Origin: Eleusine coracana subsp. coracana
Taxonomy: Eukaryota; Streptophyta; Magnoliopsida; Poales; Poaceae
Direction of reading: 5' to 3'
DNA length: 64,000 bases
NCBI GenBank assembly: GCA_032690845.1
Contig: CM064429.1
Coordinates: 14,354,569 to 14,418,568 of the forward strand
Shown one piece after another: positions 1-11,253 of this stretch (position 1 is its first letter; each line of letters begins with the position of its first letter). The notes below the pieces were generated by a model that worked only from the letters and a program-made list of their open reading frames with translations, searched no databases and had not been told where the DNA came from. The position numbers and the translations under genes are program-made.

Positions 1-2
1 CC

Positions 3-426
3 GGGTGTACCAGGGACTTCAAGTCGTTCTCGCTGCGGGCGCCGAAGCTGCGGCTCCTGTGCTGGCGCAATCAGTTCGCGGAGCGCGTGCGCATTGATGT
101 TGGAAGGCCGGGCAGCGTCAAGGTGGGGACAATTGAGTTCATATCGGTCTACTTCCGCGAGATAAAGTACTATCGGGAGCAGATGATGCGGATGCTCCAG
201 GGGCTTCTCCCGGACGTGCCGCCGGAGAGCGTCGCTGACATCGCCAGGTCAAGTACACCACAGACGTCGTTTCTCAATGCCAAATTGTGCAGTTTGTTCT
301 CATCTGTTTGACCACTGCAGGCCTTACTTGACGCTGGAGGAGTGCCCGGACTCTGACGAGGATGATGACACTGTGGAGGAAAAGCTCACTTGCAACCTCA
401 AAGCCCTCATGTCGTGTGGTACCTGA
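3..426 (+). CDS. F-box/FBD-type protein, 3' end (partial)
   Basis: This is the C-terminal part of a plant F-box protein; the F-box and most of the gene lie left of the window. F-box proteins are substrate adaptors of SCF ubiquitin ligases. The open frame from position 3 reads through a stretch with LRAPKLRLLCWRNQ and VRIDVGRPGSVKVGTIEF, which I know as a typical C-terminal pattern of grass F-box proteins. The exon ends at 247 before a GT. The intron is 248-320 (73 nt, ends CACTGCAG), and the last exon 321-426 adds an acidic tail (SDEDDDTVEEK) and a stop. Without splicing the frame would end at about 311. The same 3' part is repeated, degraded, at about 11457-12310. Substrate is unknown. Confidence 0.75.
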
Positions 427-1496
427 TTGAATGCTTCGACCGACATTAGGGTACTCGATCGGTACCTCAAAAAGATGTTACTTTGTTCAGTTTCAAAATA
501 TGTGATCCATGAATGTCCTTTGTTTCATGGAACATACTACAAGAATTGGGCCTGCCTGAATCCTGTTGAAGTGCTGTTCAATTCTGTTATACATTTCCTG
601 AAATCCAGTTTTTTTTTTTTTTTGGCGCTGATTTGTACTAGTAACACTGAATGCTTCTATTTTGCCGTTCGTTATCTGACAAATATATTGACAATTCTGC
701 CTATTATAATGAAAGCTCAGAACGTGCTCATTTGTTCTGAAATCACGGAGTTTCGAGAAGAAAAGTTTTTTTTTTTACTTTGGCCATGGTTAGAACATGT
801 GAGTAGTAGGGGATGAATCTTTCCTTCTTATGAGCTTGCATCAAATTGAGGTGATGTGACCAGCCAGGATATTTTTAGCCAACTTTCATTTTGCAAGAAA
901 AACAAGTAAGATCAGAGATCTTTCTTAGCCAACATAAGAGAGCATAAGTAACATCATATAAAGCTGGTCCCTCCAAGAAAGTAAAGATTTGCATTTCCAT
1001 GGGCCCGAGCTCCTATCTCTTATTTGCATTATTGATTGTATGTATAATACTCATATAAGTACCAAAACATTTACCCAATACATCCATAGGCATCAAGAAT
1101 GGTTAGACATGGTTTAAAAGAAATATGGCCAAAGCAGCCAAAACAGTAACCATTTTGGCTGGCAGACACATACTACCTCAGGATTCTTTTCTTGTTGTAG
1201 GATTGGCCATTTAGTACAATTTTATACAAGGTACTTGTCCTCAGCATGTTAGAGGGAGTACTTATTAACTATTCATAATAGCTCATGTGCCTCCAATTGG
1301 TGCCAAATCAGGGACACTAATTAAAAGGAAAAAAAAGAATACTGGAACCAACAAAATTCACCTTATACTTCATATCCTACAGCTGAACCTATGTGACTAT
1401 TCCTGTGTTCAAGTTAGTGATTTATATCTGTTTTGTCTTTTATGCATTTAAGAATACGCATTTGAGTCCTTTGGTCCTAGTATACCATTCAGGTGA
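427..1496. other. Non-coding 3' flank of the F-box gene
   Basis: No gene is visible here. The first ~480 bases align by eye with 11900-12310 (for example GTGATCCATGAATG and GGGATGAATCTTTC), so they belong to the duplicated F-box 3' region and probably include its 3' UTR. The rest, up to the Copia LTR, is AT-rich spacer with nothing I recognise. Confidence 0.5.
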
Positions 1497-2319
1497 TGAA
1501 ATTATATGGGCTTGACCCATTAATATTTACAATAATTTCTAAAAAATCTCAAAGACTCATTCATGAGTGGTGGGAGTGCAAAATTTTAGTCCCATATTGC
1601 TAGTGAAGGTGGAGGGAGTCCAACTTATAAGGTTGGTTGCTCTAGCATCTCTTGCAAGTGTGTGGATGAGAAGAAGAATGAACACACGCGCGCGCTCACT
1701 CGCCTCGCCTCGCCGAGCCGGGCCAGGCCAGGCGCGGACGCGCATCACCTGCATGAATGGTCTGCCGAAATTCGGTACCTTGCCTTGCGGGGTGCGGCTT
1801 TGTTTTGCCTCTCGCTACTGTTGCGCCGCCAAGACTTCTCCATCCCAATCGTCGGCGTGCACCGACGAACGGGAGAGCAGATCTCAGAAACCGTCGTCTT
1901 CTGCGATCCTGCACCGGGAGAGGGCAAATAAGGTTTTTGAAAAGCGCTCTGCGCGACTGCTCGATCGCTTCCTCGTCTTCATCAAGCTCGTCGCCGCGGC
2001 TCGTCTTCCTCGTCATCGAGTCAGCCTCACCCGCCATCGCTAATAACATGACGGTGCTGCACGTCGTCGCTGCCTCCTCTACCCAGTCCAGAAGGAAACG
2101 TACGTACTCTTATCTCAAACCATGTCTTTCATACTAGCTTTTATGATATATTTATCTATGATGGATGTTGCTAGTATGGTAGATGCTATGCTTTTGTCTG
2201 GCCTTATAGACCTATCTAGATCTTACGTAGACTTGTCTAGTTCATTATACAATCTGTTAATCATACTTATGATTTATTTCTGGATTAATATAAAACTAAA
2301 AATGCTAATTTATCCAACA
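1497..2319 (+). repeat. Copia 5' LTR, core promoter deleted
   Basis: It matches the 3' LTR at 10247-11253 along its length but is 184 bp shorter. The main gap corresponds to 10576-10741 of the 3' LTR, which holds the TATA box. Both ends of the missing segment carry TTTTGC, so a deletion between short direct repeats is the simplest explanation. The LTR is followed after only 33 bases by the gag ATG at 2353. No tRNA-Met primer binding site (TGGTATCAGAGC) is visible there, so the leader has probably been shortened too. Confidence 0.85.
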
Positions 2320-2352
2320 ATCCAAAAACCTTATTGTAGGCACTTTAGTTTT

Positions 2353-3145
2353 ATGGCTGGATTTGTCGACGCACATAGGCCAGAGAAATTCACTGGCGTG
2401 CAATTTAAGAGATGGCAAGTGAAAGTCACTCTGTGGCTTACTGCCATGAATATGTTCTCGGTGTCCACTGGCAAACCTAAAGGCGATCTCACTGCAGATT
2501 AGGAAAAGGCCTACAACAAAGCCAACACAATATTCTTGGGCACTGTTATTGGAGTTTTGGTAGAACGTCTTCAGTACGCCTACATCCATCATATAGTTGC
2601 AAAGGATATGTAGGACGCTCTGATCGCTGACTATGGTGGTTCAGATGCTGGCGCTGAACTGTATGTCATTGAGCAGTATCATGATTTTAAGATGGTAGAT
2701 GACAAATTTGTCGTCGCGCAGGCTCATGAGATACGGTGCATTGTGAAGGAACTCGAATTGCTTAAGATCGTCGTACCTAACAAGCTTATGGATGGGGGCA
2801 TTATTGCCAAATTGCCTCCAACTTGGAGGGATTTCGCCACTACTCTTAAACACAAGAGGACGAACATATCTGTGTTTGATCGTGTCTCTTGATGTTGAGG
2901 AAAAAGCTTGTGAGAAGGATGGACGTTCTAAAGTTAACGAGGGACATACTATTGCCAATATGGTGCATCATCCACAACAGTCTTATAGCAGTGGTGGTAA
3001 GGGCAAGGGTAAGAACAATAAGCCTAAGCAGACCACTACCTTCAAGAAGAAGAACAAGGAGAAGGGAGCATGCTTTGTTTGCGGTTCTAATGAGTATTGG
3101 GCAAAGAAGTGTCCAGAACGTAAAGGAAGGAAGCCTCCACAGTAG
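2353..3145 (+). pseudogene. Copia gag remnant
   Basis: The start MAGFVDAHRPEKFTG and a WQVKVTLWLTAM segment are typical of the UBN2-type Copia capsid protein. The frame is broken by a stop near 2502 and by shifts near 2640-2890. The C-terminal nucleocapsid keeps a zinc-knuckle outline C-x2-C-x4-Y-x4-C (about 3073-3112), where the usual histidine is a tyrosine, so zinc binding would be impaired. It is rich in lysine, as nucleocapsids are. Confidence 0.8.
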
Positions 3146-3157
3146 AAGTCTGCGAAC

Positions 3158-4483
3158 ATGGTGACCAGTGCTGGAGAAAATAGTGGGTATGGTAATTTAC
3201 CATATGTTTTTTCTGTATTTCAATCTACTAGTTGGTGGCTTGATAGTGGTGCTAATGTTCATGTGTGTGCTGATGCTTCTTTGTTTACTTCTTACCAGGT
3301 CGCTCGGGATTCCTCCGTCCTAATGGGGAATGAGTCACATGCTTCTGTTCATGATGTTGGCACGGTCGAGCTAAAGTTTACTTCGGGGAAGATTGTCCAA
3401 TTGAAGAACGTACAATATGTCCCTTCTATCAAGAAGAATCTCGTTAGTGGCTCCTTTTTGTGTAAGAATGGTTTTAAGGTAGTGCTTGAGTCGAATAAAG
3501 TTGTCGTGTCTAAGAGTGGACAATTTATTGGTAAAGGCTATGAGTGCGGAGGCTTGTTTCGCTTTTCCCTTTCAGATTATTGCAATAAGTCTGTGAACTA
3601 TATTTGTGATGGTGTTAATGAGAATTATGCTAGTGTTTGGCATTCACGTTTATGTCATCTAAATTTTGGTTCTATGTCTCGACTTTCCAGTTTGAATTTA
3701 GTTCCGAATTTTTCCATTGTCAAAGGTTCTAAGTGCTCAAGTTATGTGCAATCTAAGCAACCTCGAAAGCCTCACAAGGCTGCTGAGGAGAGACACTTGG
3801 CACCACTAGAACTTATACATTCAGATCTTTGTGAAATGAATGGTATATTGACTGAGGGTGGAAAAATATATTTCATGACTTTGATTGATGATGCGACTAG
3901 ATATTGCTATGTTTGTTTGTGAAAAACGAAAAATAAGGCTCTAAACTACTTTAAAATTTATAAGCCTGAAGTTGAAACTCAGCTAGAGAAAAAGATCAAA
4001 AGAATTAGATCTGATCGTGGTGGCGAGTATTTCTCAAATGATACATGAGAGGACGTCTCCCTATTCGCCCCAATCAAACGGGGTTGCCGAAAGAAAGAAT
4101 CACATCTTGATTGATTTGGTTAATTCCATGTTAGACACGACTGGATTATCTAAGACATGGTGGGGGAGGCTTTATTGACATCATGTTATGTCCTAAATAG
4201 AGTTCCCATGAAGAATAAGGAGAAGACGCCATATGAGGAATGGATTGGTAGAAAGCCATCGCTCTCTTACTTACGCACATGGGGTTGTTTGGCCAAAGTT
4301 AATGTACCAATCAACAAGAAGCATATGTTAGGACCTAAAACTATGGATTGTATCTTTCTTGGATATGGTCATCATAGCATTGCCTATAGATTTTTAGTGG
4401 TTAAATCCAAGGTGCCTGATGTTCATGTTAATTCATTAATGGAGTCTCGTGATGTTACTTTCTTTGAGAACATATTTCCATAG
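3158..4483 (+). pseudogene. Copia protease and integrase remnant
   Basis: The aspartic protease active site is present as WWLDSGAN (about 3231-3254), followed by the usual VQYVPSIKKNLVSG segment. The integrase HHCC zinc finger begins WHSRLCHLNFG, but the second cysteine of its C-x2-C is a tyrosine (CSSY). The core continues with HSDLCEMNG and LIDDATRYCY, where a stop ends the frame at 3922. After 3923 the core resumes with SDRGGEYFSN, then a short deletion near 4045-4052 removes residues before ERTSPYSPQSNG. The C-terminal part (4157-4483, VLNRVPMKNKEKTPYEEW, LGYGHHSIAYRF) is open. Function is lost. Confidence 0.8.
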
Positions 4484-4729
4484 CATGTCTAGATTATCTT
4501 CTGATGTGATTGCTGAAACAATTCCAAACCTAGTGCATTTTCTGATCATGCTGAACAAACACTTGAACCAATCTATGAGGAGATTGATAGTGAAACTCCT
4601 AGGAGGAGCAAGAGACAAAGGATTGCAAAGTCTTTTGGTGATGATTTCACTATTTATCTTATAGATGACACTCCTCGAACCATTTTAGAGGCATATGCAT
4701 GTTCTGATGCAGATGACTGGAAAGAAGCT

Positions 4730-7700
4730 GTGCATAGTGAGATTGACTCTATTCTTTCTAATGGAACTTGGGAAGTTGTCGACAGACCATATGGTTGCAA
4801 ACCTGTGGGTTGTAAATGGGTGTTCAAGAAAAAGCTTAAGCCTGATGGTACTATTGACAAGTATAAGGCTTGGCTTGTGGCTAAGGATTATACTCAGAAA
4901 GAAGGCGAAGACTTCTTTGACACTTATTCACCTGTTGCTAAATTGACCATTATTCGTATATTACTTACTCTGGCTGCCTCACATGGTCTTATCGTTCATC
5001 AGATGGACGTTAAGACAGATTTTCTTAATGGAGAGTTGGATGAGAAAATCTATATGGATCAGCCAGATGGATTTGTTATAAAAGGTCAAGAAGACAAGGT
5101 GTGTAAGTTGTTGAAGTTTTTGTATGGTGTGAAACAAGCTTCTAAGCATTGGCATGAGAAATTTGATTCAACACTTCTAGCATTAGGCTTTTTAGTCAAT
5201 GAGGCTGATAATTGTGTATACTACCGCCATGGTGGGGGTCAGGGAGTTATACTGTGCTTGTATGTTGATAACATACTCATCTTTGGAACAAATCTTGACG
5301 TGATCAATGAGGTCAAGACTTTTCTATGCCAAAGCTTTGATATGAAGGATCTTGTCACAACCCCCTTGGACCGAAGTTCCCGAGGTGCTAATTAAGCAGA
5401 CACAAGATAATACAACAACCGACCAAGTTCAAATTACCAAGAAAAGAGCGTTATTAATTATACATCAGAGTTAACTATCAAGTGCAGCGGAAATTATTAC
5501 AAAGTTCAGTTTTGAAAACAGCAGAAGAAAACATGATTAAGCGTCTACAATATACAAATCGACGATAATAGCAGATGCGATAAACCCGAGCCCATACGAA
5601 TTATCACCTAGCATCACACAAAAGCAGCGGCTACTCAGTCTCCCAATGGGCAGACCATCCCTCTGGGATAGAAATATCCCAGGGAAGAACACCCATAGGT
5701 AACTCATATGCATCAACCTTATTACCTGAAATAAATAAAACAACAACATGGCAAAGCTTGAGCTACTAAGCTCAACAAGTCTTACATGACAAGTGTTAAA
5801 TCTAGACATGCATAGGCTCAGAGATGGATAAAAATAAATTTTAGTGAACATTCTAGTATCTATAATAGTGTAAGGTAACTTGCATATAAAAATACAAAGT
5901 ATAACAAGCAATCTGAAATTTAAATTGAGTACAAAATAATTCAAGTTCAGATTCACTAAAACACCATTTTTTTCATCCAAACATTCCATGTATTATTATT
6001 AGTGAAGTTTTTAAACTACGATGTGACGCAGTGAACAAGCGGTACTCATTACTGTGAGGGACAGCGATTGCAATCGTTTTACACCAGCTGGGAAAACCCG
6101 AAGTACACGGCATACGCATCATTTAAGAACATGTATGACAACTTTTCACAAAGTCATAATACAAGCTGATCCGGGTCCAAAGGCCCGAGTGGGCAGCCAT
6201 TCCACGGTAACGTCGGGAATCTGTCCACTCCTACCGGATCACATGACCAAGCGTTTGGTTACCGTCCAACATGAATATGACAATGCTACATCAGTTTACT
6301 AGTTCCCATATACTAGCATGTATTCGATACTGTTCAATACTTGCCCAGCAGGGCCGACAACGGACGGGTCCTAGGTCGACACAGACAGGGCAACAGCCTT
6401 GCAAGCCATGTCCTCTGAAGGCACATGATCTTTGCCCTTTCACCTACGGGGCCTGTCCACGTCTCAAATTTTAGTTGTTGACTTAAACGGACTGCCACCT
6501 TGTGAGACAAAAACTTTACCAGTCCTTTGCCTTCGCCCTTTCCAATACAGATCCGTTTAGTCCAAATTTTAACATTCTTACTTCACCATGTGAAAATCAT
6601 CATTTCACTACTTTCAAGTTCCAAACAATGTAAACATTTCAACTAAGCATAAAATTTTCTCTTCTAACTACCTGTACCTGTATACCATGTCTAAATAAAA
6701 TAGGACATATCCAGAAAATGCAGTTGGATTTTCAATCAAGTCCTAGACTTAATGCACAACTCATCTATACACATATAGCAATTTAATTACTGGAATTTAA
6801 TCAAATTAATACATGGGAAATGTTCCGGGGCTTACCTTGAGCTTCAACTACGGAGTTAGTACAGATGTTAGGATTTTCTTGTGTAGAAAAATCCGAGGAA
6901 TCCTTCTGAAAATCCTTCGTAGTAGAGTTAACATTTTCTATGAAATATCGATATGTCAATATAGGAGAATACATAGAAAATGCAACAAAATGGGATACAC
7001 ATGATGGATAAGCATATCAATTAAAATTCATTCCTCAACATTGTTCTCGAAGCCATATTCTGAAGAGCTAGCAATTCTAATAAGAAGCATTCATTGATAA
7101 AATGTACTCATGCATGTTAATTTATGATTATCAAGATATGACATGCAAATAATCGTTTAGTAACATAAAACTATGCTACTGGACATGAGTGACATACTGA
7201 TGATAAATATATATATATGGTGAGCAATTTCACCAGTTTTCATATTTTTATTATGAGCAATTCATTAATAATGCATTTAGAAAGATTTATGACTAAATAA
7301 ATTCTAGTGAAATATGAACAGATGATAAATTCCTACAAATATTCATGATGATGTAATATGATAAGCATTATTTTCGTGCACAAGTATAGACGCTAAATGT
7401 TTACATAAATTACTTTAATGCATTTCTAAGCATTTCAAAGATAAAATCATATATAATTTTATATCCAGAAACAAGGGTCATTTAAATGTATTATGGACAG
7501 AGCATGTCAAGAGAAGTCTAAAATAATTTAAGTTTACATTTAATCAGTTATACAACTAAACATATGAATTTATTAAAATATACACTAAATAAATCATACA
7601 TCAAATATTTACATGCAAATAATATGCAACAACATGTTCACTGCATATTACACATCACAAGGAATCCAAAAAAATTTAGTTTGCTATTTTAGGAGCTCTG

Positions 7701-9003
7701 AAACTCGAGATATGATTTTTACAAATTTAAGTGATTTTCTGGATATTTCTTTATAACTTCGACTTATTTACGAAACTGCCATCGCGCGTCTTCAACCTCT
7801 GTCCAGTGAGCTTGCGGCCAGAAACTTGCAAACTGCTATGGTTTCTTTGGAGGAATCAAAGGAATAAGGGATCAGGGTGGTTCGAAAATGAGTTGGGAAC
7901 GCCATAGCATAAGAATAGAAGGACTATACGAACTGTGGAGGAAGAATTGCGTCACGGAGGCCGGGATGGTCAAAGGTGAGGTCGTCCTAGAAAAATGCGA
8001 AATACTCCCCGCTCGGTGAATGGATTGAGATGTGGTTTGATCTTGAAGATTCTATACCTCAGGGCGCATCCATTTCAGTCCTCAGCTTAAGCTCTGATGG
8101 ACTGAGTAGGCGGTGCACCGTGGAGCAGCAACAGACGGCGGCAATGGCGAACAGGGGGCGGAGGAAACAGAGGAAAAATAATGGCGGAGCTCCAGAGGAG
8201 AGGACGGAGAAAGCAAGGGCGGGACGGGGGAGCTCCGAGGCATCGGTTTTGATATGGTCGGGTGGTCAGTTGCGCTGGCAATCGGCCGAGCGAGGTGGCG
8301 CCGTGCATGGCTGCCTGCCAGCGAAGATGAGAGAAGAGAAAGAGAAGGGAGACTGACAGGTGGGTCCTGCGAGCAGGGTTTAATCTTTTTTTAAATTATC
8401 TCAGTCACCACTTTAAAATATCAATTAAACTAGCTGTTGGCTTCAAATTAATTTGAAAAAATTTGTACAAAAACCTTAAGTTATGGAGATTACAATGTGA
8501 TAGGTTTGAAACTTTAATTTCAAATGGGTTAAGTTTGCCATTTATTTGAATATAAATAAAATTCAAACTTCTAGAAATTAATTAGGACACTTCCTCTTAG
8601 AATAAAATTCTGAGAAAATTCCTATAATTTTTTTATGGCAAATCCTATCACATACAATTTTTATAGCACCTAGTTGTATGGTAAAATTTGCAGTTGTTTC
8701 TCAACCTAACCATACTTTGATTTGAATTCAAATTTAAATAAATTTGAAATACATCAAAATTTGAAATATGACTTGCTAAACCAGAATTAGGTGCAATCAT
8801 GTGATAAAAAAATATAGTGACACTGGGGTGTCACAGATCTGGGTGAGACTGATGTTATCTTGAACATCAAGCTAATCAAAGATGAGAATGAGATTACTTT
8901 TACGCAATCTCATTATGTTGAGAAGCTCTTGAACCGTTTTGGTTACAAGGATAGCAAGCCTTCTGCAACACCTTCTGATCCCAGTTTGATCTTTCGAAAG
9001 AAT
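4730..9003 (+). pseudogene. Copia reverse transcriptase remnant, split by a solo LTR
   Basis: The RVT_2-type reverse transcriptase starts at WEVVDRPYGCKPVGCKWVF and runs to 5352, where the frame is broken by the insertion at 5353-8835. It continues at 8841 with GETDVILNIKL and stops at 9003. The catalytic motif is YVDN (about 5261-5272) instead of YVDD, so even an uninterrupted enzyme would lack one metal-binding aspartate. The reading frame on the two sides is consistent if the insertion and one GATCT copy are ignored, which places the insertion after loss of no bases. Confidence 0.85.
5353..8835. mobile_element. Gypsy-type solo LTR nested in the Copia element
   Basis: It begins TGTCACAACCCC and ends GGGGTGTCACA, giving the imperfect inverted ends and TG...CA termini of Del/Tekay-like Gypsy LTRs. 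It is flanked by perfect 5-bp duplications GATCT at 5348-5352 and 8836-8840. At 3483 bp with no coding domain, primer site or second LTR, it reads as a solo LTR left by recombination between two LTRs of a full element. The short open frames inside it (for example 8030-8356) look like chance. Orientation is not certain because the ends are nearly symmetrical. Confidence 0.8.
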
Positions 9004-9054
9004 TAGAGAATTGGCAGATACCAATTAAGATATTCTCAGATTATTAGATCACTT

Positions 9055-9705
9055 ATGTATTTAGCTAGTGCTACTAGGCCTGACATCTTGTTTGCTGTGA
9101 GCAAACTGAGCCGGTTTACTTCTTGCCCGAGAGATGATCATTGGCATGTGCTTGAGCAGGTAATGCACTATTTAGTTGGTACTATGGATTATGGAATTTA
9201 TTATTCTAGATATCTCGTAGTACTAGAGGGCTATAGTGATTGGATATCTGATGCTGATGAGCTATATGCCACGAGTGGATATGCATTTACTCTTGGTGGT
9301 GGTGCTGTTTCATGGAGATCATGCAAACAGACCATTTTGACGAGGTCTATCATGGAGGCAGAGCTTACCGCACTAGATACAGCTACAGTTGAGGCTGATT
9401 GGCTACGTGAGCTCTTGATGGACTTGCCTATTATCGTGAAACCTGTGTCGGCAATCCTCATAAATTGTAATAATCAAACTGTGATAATCAAAGTGTACAA
9501 TTCTAAAAAAAATATGAAGTCATCAAGACATATTAAGAGACGTTTGAAGTCTGTTAGGAAAATGAGAAACTCCGGAGTCATATCAGTAGAATATATTTCA
9601 ACTGGTGAGAACCTGACAGATCAATTCACCAAGGGGCTATCATGTAATGTGATAGACAATGCATTGAAGGAGGTGGGTATGAGACTCATATGTGCTATTC
9701 CATAG
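9055..9705 (+). pseudogene. Copia RNase H remnant
   Basis: The 216-residue frame starts MYLASATRPDILFAVSKLSR, contains GYSDWISD (two residues shorter than the usual GYSDANWISD pattern), the SIMEAELTA motif with the catalytic glutamate, and ends near TGENLTDQFTKGL. This is the normal C-terminus of Copia polyproteins. The order fits the reverse transcriptase remnant just upstream. Confidence 0.8.
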
Positions 9706-10246
9706 TAGTAACCCAACCTATGTGATCGAAGATCCCGTAAAGTAGGACCTGGGAAGAACAAGATATTGGTTAGCATGAGAGTAACCTTTTACAACCCACT
9801 CGAGAAGCGATGCATTATCTCGATATCTGTATGGCAGGTTGGTTATTGCCTTAATGTATTCAGTTGGCTTTAAATAGCGAAGATGTTGTCCTACAGAACA
9901 TTCTTGAACGAATACATCTATATGAGCCCGATTGTTGTAAGGTCGTAATACGTGAGATTTGGGTGATCTCTATTAAGCTCATAAAAGACCAAAAGAGTAT
10001 GACCTATATGCTTCACCCGCGAAAAAGCCTACTGGAGGTCTAGTATCAGTTATGACAGTAAGTGAAACTTGTTTGCACAAAACTTGCAATTCAAGACATA
10101 GTCCATTGTTCAAGTTGTGAATGAGTGTAGCTTATTATTCTAGTTGGAAGTTTAACTTATCAGTCTCCACTAAAAATACTGGTATATTAAACAACAATAG
10201 GGTGAGACAAAGTCTAGCTAGGACTTTGAGATCTGGTGGGGATTAC
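9706..10246 (+). other. Copia 3' untranslated region with polypurine tract
   Basis: No coding region is visible. The segment ends with a GATCTGGTGGGGATTAC stretch at about 10230-10246, the polypurine tract used to prime plus-strand DNA synthesis, directly before the 3' LTR. Confidence 0.65.
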
Positions 10247-11253
10247 TGGAATTATATGGGCTTGGCCCATTAATATTCATAATAATTTCTGAAAAATCTC
10301 AAAGGCCCATTCGTGAGTGGTGGGAGTGCAAAGATTTAGTTCCACATTGCTAGTGGAGATGGAGGAGTCCAACTTATTAGGTTGGTTGCTCTAGCATCTC
10401 TTGCAAGTGTGTGGATAAGAAGAAGGAAGAACACACGTGTGCGCTCGCTCGCCTCGCCGGGCCAGGCCGGCGGGACGAGGTGAGGCGTGGGCGATGGGTG
10501 CGAACGCGCATCACCTGCGTGAATGGACCGCTGAAATTCGGTCTCTTGCCTTGCGGGGGTGCGGCTTCTTTTTGCACTTTTTTTGCTACGTGTTCCATAT
10601 ATTTTCATATATTTGATTATGGAAACCGACGTATTAATATGGTAACCGACTCGGTTGCAGGACGCCCAATCCTAGCGGTTCCTTCCTATAAATACGTACA
10701 GGTATCGCCGTAAATCACATCACTCAATCGTCTAGGGTTTTGCCTCTCGCTACTGTTGCGTCGCCAAGGCTTCTCCATCCCGATCGTCGGCGTGCACCGG
10801 CGAACGGGAGAGCAGGTCTCCGGAACCGTCGTCTTCTGCGATCCTGCATCGGAGAGAGCGAATAAGGTTTTTGGGAAGCGCTCTGCGCGACTGCTCGATC
10901 GTTTTCTCGTCTTCGTCAAGCTTGTTGCCACGGCTCGTCTTCCTCGTCGTCGAATCGGCCTCACCCACCGTCGCCAATACCGTGACGGTGCTGCACGTCG
11001 TCGCCGCCTCCTCTACCTAGTACAGAAGGAAACGTACGTACTCTCATCTCAAATCACGTCTTTCATACTAGCTTTCGTGATCTGTTTATCTATGATGGAT
11101 GTTACTATTATGGTAGATGCTATGATTTTGTCTGCCCTTATAGACCTGTATAGATCTTACGTAGACTTATCTAATTCATCATGCAATTTGTTAATCATGC
11201 TTATGATTTATTTCTAGATTAATATAAAACTAAAAGTGTTAATTTATCCAACA
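10247..11253 (+). repeat. Copia 3' LTR
   Basis: Begins TGGAATTATATGGG, ends TATCCAACA, and matches 1497-2319 apart from many substitutions and a ~166-bp segment (10576-10741) found only here. The visible divergence between the two LTRs suggests an old insertion, but I have not calculated it. Confidence 0.85.
10685..10692 (+). promoter_or_regulatory. TATA box of the Copia LTR
   Basis: TATAAATA in a CCTATAAATACG context, about 45 bases before CTCAATCGTCTAGGGTTTT, which resembles a transcription start region. It lies in the segment missing from the 5' LTR, so only the downstream LTR retains a recognisable promoter, and it points toward the UGT side. Confidence 0.5.

Larger units (their letters stand above)
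1497..11253 (+). mobile_element. Decayed Ty1/Copia LTR retrotransposon with a nested solo LTR
   Basis: A complete but broken Copia element. The LTRs are 1497-2319 and 10247-11253. Between them, in Copia order, lie remnants of gag, protease, integrase, reverse transcriptase and RNase H. Both LTRs start TG and end CA (TATCCAACA). A purine-rich tract with GGTGGGGATTAC sits directly before the 3' LTR. No clean 5-bp target duplication is visible (GGTGA left, TCAGA right), which fits an old insertion or later rearrangement. Frameshifts, stops, a deletion in the integrase core and a 3.5-kb insertion in reverse transcriptase show it cannot encode its own proteins. It sits inside one copy of a duplicated F-box/UGT segment. 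Confidence 0.9.

Noticed and set aside
8030..8356. 108-codon open frame
   Set aside because: Inside the solo LTR, with a basic low-complexity product; no domain and no expectation of coding there.
1497..11253. 5-bp target duplication for the Copia element
   Set aside because: Flanks GGTGA and TCAGA do not match, and shifting the boundaries did not give a clean pair.
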